From JASEGV01 sp037443545 (GTDB lineage Bacteria > Bacteroidota > Ignavibacteria > UBA10030 > BY39): a stretch of 14,949 nucleotides of DNA. The notes under the pieces were generated by a model. The model saw only the letters and a list, made by a program, of their open reading frames with translations. It was not told the DNA's origin and did no database searches. Positions within the stretch are counted from its first letter, which is position 1. Each line of letters opens with the position of its first letter. This document shows positions 13,548 to 14,949 of this stretch, in pieces. The translations under genes and the position numbers were made by a program. The stretch lies in contig JBBIOD010000045.1 of NCBI GenBank assembly GCA_037443545.1, positions 1 to 14,949 of the forward strand, read 5' to 3'.

Positions 13548-14197
13548 TTTAGTATTTCTCCTGTTTCCATACTCCAGAAAAGTAAATCTAATTCATCCAT
13601 AGGTATATTAATATCCTTCGAAAACTTTTTAAATTTTTTTTCTATTTCTAAATAATTATTTTTCGATAATGATTTTGGTAATTCACTAAGGACACCAACC
13701 CTTACCAGATTTTTTAAAATATGACGGTCGAGTATTGCAAGATTACGATGCCCGATGTTCCGTAAAAAGTGAGATGACTCCTTGTAACCAAGTCCTTTCA
13801 CATTAGTTACAAGCCATTCACGAAGATCGATGGATGAATATCCATTCCGTAATTGAAGCTTAATTAATGGATATTGTTTTTTAAACTCAAGCAGATAGTT
13901 CGATTTATTATTATGAAAGCGGATGTAAGATTCTTTGTGAGATAAAATTGGCTGCGGATTGATTTCTTGCTTATGAAATTTATTTAATTGTAAAAGTTTT
14001 ACAACTTTTGCAGCATTTCGGGCACTCGATTGTGGTGTGAGCAAACAATAAACCAGCTCGTAAAAGTATTCCGACTGTTTTATTCTGAGGAAATCACCCA
14101 ATCGCTGTTGAATTTTTGATTTCAACTCTGAATACTTTCGCTTCAGGTCAGTCCTTGATAATGTTTCAAGACTTTTATTTATAGATTTTGGATACAA
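13544..14197 (-). CDS. ogg: Ogg2-type 8-oxoguanine DNA glycosylase/lyase
   Basis: Base-excision repair enzyme that removes 8-oxoguanine and nicks the abasic strand. The 217 residues match the Ogg2 type best known from archaea and scattered bacteria: ELVYCLLTPQSSARNA at 47-62, the helix-hairpin-helix segment VKGLGYKESSHFLRNIG at 133-149, LAILDRHIL at 153-161, and MDELDLLFW plus ETGEI at the C terminus. Lys139 (Schiff-base lysine) and Asp157 are the expected catalytic pair. The start is uncertain: TTG at 14197 is the first in-frame candidate after a stop, but it overlaps a promoter-like TAAATTTG, so a later TTG may be used. The stop overlaps the dehydrogenase start by 4 bases. It heads the minus-strand cluster, 78 bases after the prephenate dehydrogenase. 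Confidence 0.88.
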   Translation of the reverse strand: MYPKSINKSLETLSRTDLKRKYSELKSKIQQRLGDFLRIKQSEYFYELVYCLLTPQSSARNAAKVVKLLQLNKFHKQEINPQPILSHKESYIRFHNNKSNYLLEFKKQYPLIKLQLRNGYSSIDLREWLVTNVKGLGYKESSHFLRNIGHRNLAILDRHILKNLVRVGVLSELPKSLSKNNYLEIEKKFKKFSKDINIPMDELDLLFWSMETGEILK

Positions 14198-14275
14198 ATT
14201 TACGACATTGTGTTAAAACTGATTAAATATAAGTAAAATCGGTAAAATATCCGAAAATTTTACCCTCCCAAAAGA

Positions 14276-14949
14276 TCAAATTTTTCTATCAAGCTGTGAA
14301 AAACTGTTAATAAATTTTTGCCTCACTTGACGGGCAAACCTGTTATATCTATTTATATCCTCAAATAATTCTTTCGAATCGTGTAGTAAATAGCAGAAAA
14401 TTTCCGAAAGCTGATTGTAGCTTCTTGTTGCCGGGCTTTGAGTTTCACTCCACCTGTAACACCTTGAAATAAAATGAATTAGAGCTTGAGTCTCTGCCAT
14501 TAGTCTATCATGCTGTGTCGGCGATATCTCATATATTATGAGACCTACTTTTTTTAATTCTCTTTTAATATCCCCAAGAATTTTCGTCTGGATACGAACA
14601 GGGGATAAAACTATACTGTTTCCTTTCAGTCCATCTAATACAGTCTCCGGACCGAACATCGGATGCGTACCCAATATCATCGTATTTTTGGGCAGATGCT
14701 CTTTCATCCATTCAACAGGTTTTTCCTTTACTGAACATACATCGCAAACCAATGCACGATCGTTGATGTAAGGAGCGATTCGTTTCAGAGTTGATTCCAT
14801 TTTGCGAATCGGGACTGCTAATATAACTACAGAATAAGAGGCGGCCTCCTTTAAACTAACACGAATTACATTTTTAGGAAATGCAACTTTTCTAATATCG
14901 TATGCAGCAACATTAAAATATTTAGATAAATACTCCGCCGCTAATTTGC
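14276..14949 (-). CDS. tyrA: Prephenate dehydrogenase (TyrA), N-terminus beyond the window
   Basis: Converts prephenate to 4-hydroxyphenylpyruvate for tyrosine synthesis, using NAD(P). The frame is open from the right edge, without a stop, into the visible protein. The partial Rossmann part includes YSVVILAVPIRKMESTL and DVCSVKEKPVEWM; the signature GTHPMFGPE follows, then QHDRLMAETQALIHFISR. The GxGxxG motif and the start codon are outside the window. The Met at 14800 is internal, since the conserved fold clearly continues upstream. The protein ends soon after the helical dimerisation region without a C-terminal ACT domain. It is on the same strand as the glycosylase, 78 bases upstream of it. 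Confidence 0.9.
   Translation of the reverse strand, partial: KLAAEYLSKYFNVAAYDIRKVAFPKNVIRVSLKEAASYSVVILAVPIRKMESTLKRIAPYINDRALVCDVCSVKEKPVEWMKEHLPKNTMILGTHPMFGPETVLDGLKGNSIVLSPVRIQTKILGDIKRELKKVGLIIYEISPTQHDRLMAETQALIHFISRCYRWSETQSPATRSYNQLSEIFCYLLHDSKELFEDINRYNRFARQVRQKFINSFSQLDRKI

Noticed and set aside
14276..14800. Complete 174-residue gene starting at Met 14800
   Set aside because: The same frame stays open to the window edge and encodes more of the conserved dehydrogenase fold, so the Met is internal and the gene is cut by the window.

Overview
The window is AT-rich bacterial DNA. Gene content and style (TAnnTTTG-like promoter candidates, many 4-base start/stop overlaps, intergenic palindromes of a type I recall from Bacteroidota) suggest a Bacteroidota / Ignavibacteriota / Chlorobiota-type organism. 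That placement is an inference from style and recalled homologues, not a measured result. No rRNA, tRNA or CRISPR array was seen.

Layout. (1) 113-949 holds a broken copy of a small secreted DUF6265-type gene followed by the 3' end of a ferritin gene. It repeats 8491-9327 almost base for base. (2) 950-1400 is gene-poor. (3) 1401-4788, minus strand, is a cluster reading kinase > sigma54-type response regulator > bacterioferritin > small two-repeat Myb-like DNA-binding protein. (4) 4937-7688, plus strand, holds a histidine ammonia-lyase-like enzyme and an adenosine deaminase, closed by a strong terminator. (5) 7750-8430 is a scar region: two 24-base repeats resembling an IS21-family end, a REP-like palindrome, and a DprA/SLOG-like gene whose middle appears to be missing. 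(6) 8507-9708 is the intact DUF6265 gene facing a complete ferritin. (7) 9750-14197, minus strand, is a tightly packed cluster: Ogg-type DNA glycosylase > saccharopine/lysine dehydrogenase-like enzyme > 51-residue ORF > N-acetylmuramoyl-L-alanine amidase > BtuF-like lipoprotein, with ferritin downstream. (8) A prephenate dehydrogenase gene runs off the right edge.

How the genes may work together. Iron is one theme: a heme-type bacterioferritin sits in the two-component cluster, and a non-heme ferritin follows a BtuF-like metal-chelate binding lipoprotein. The kinase has no sensor domain, and its H-box lacks the usual acidic residue and the Thr/Asn, so phosphate flow in this system may be unusual. 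The amino-lyase and deaminase are catabolic, ammonia-releasing enzymes. The Ogg-to-BtuF cluster mixes DNA repair, amino-acid metabolism, wall turnover and uptake, and is held together mainly by translational coupling.

The most unusual points are: the near-identical 795-base tract between the two DUF6265/ferritin copies, whose flanks are homologous but diverged (a gene-conversion or assembly signature); the Ser-Ser-Gly instead of Ala-Ser-Gly at the MIO site of the lyase; the degenerate kinase H-box; and two short ORFs that look like in-frame remnants of larger families.
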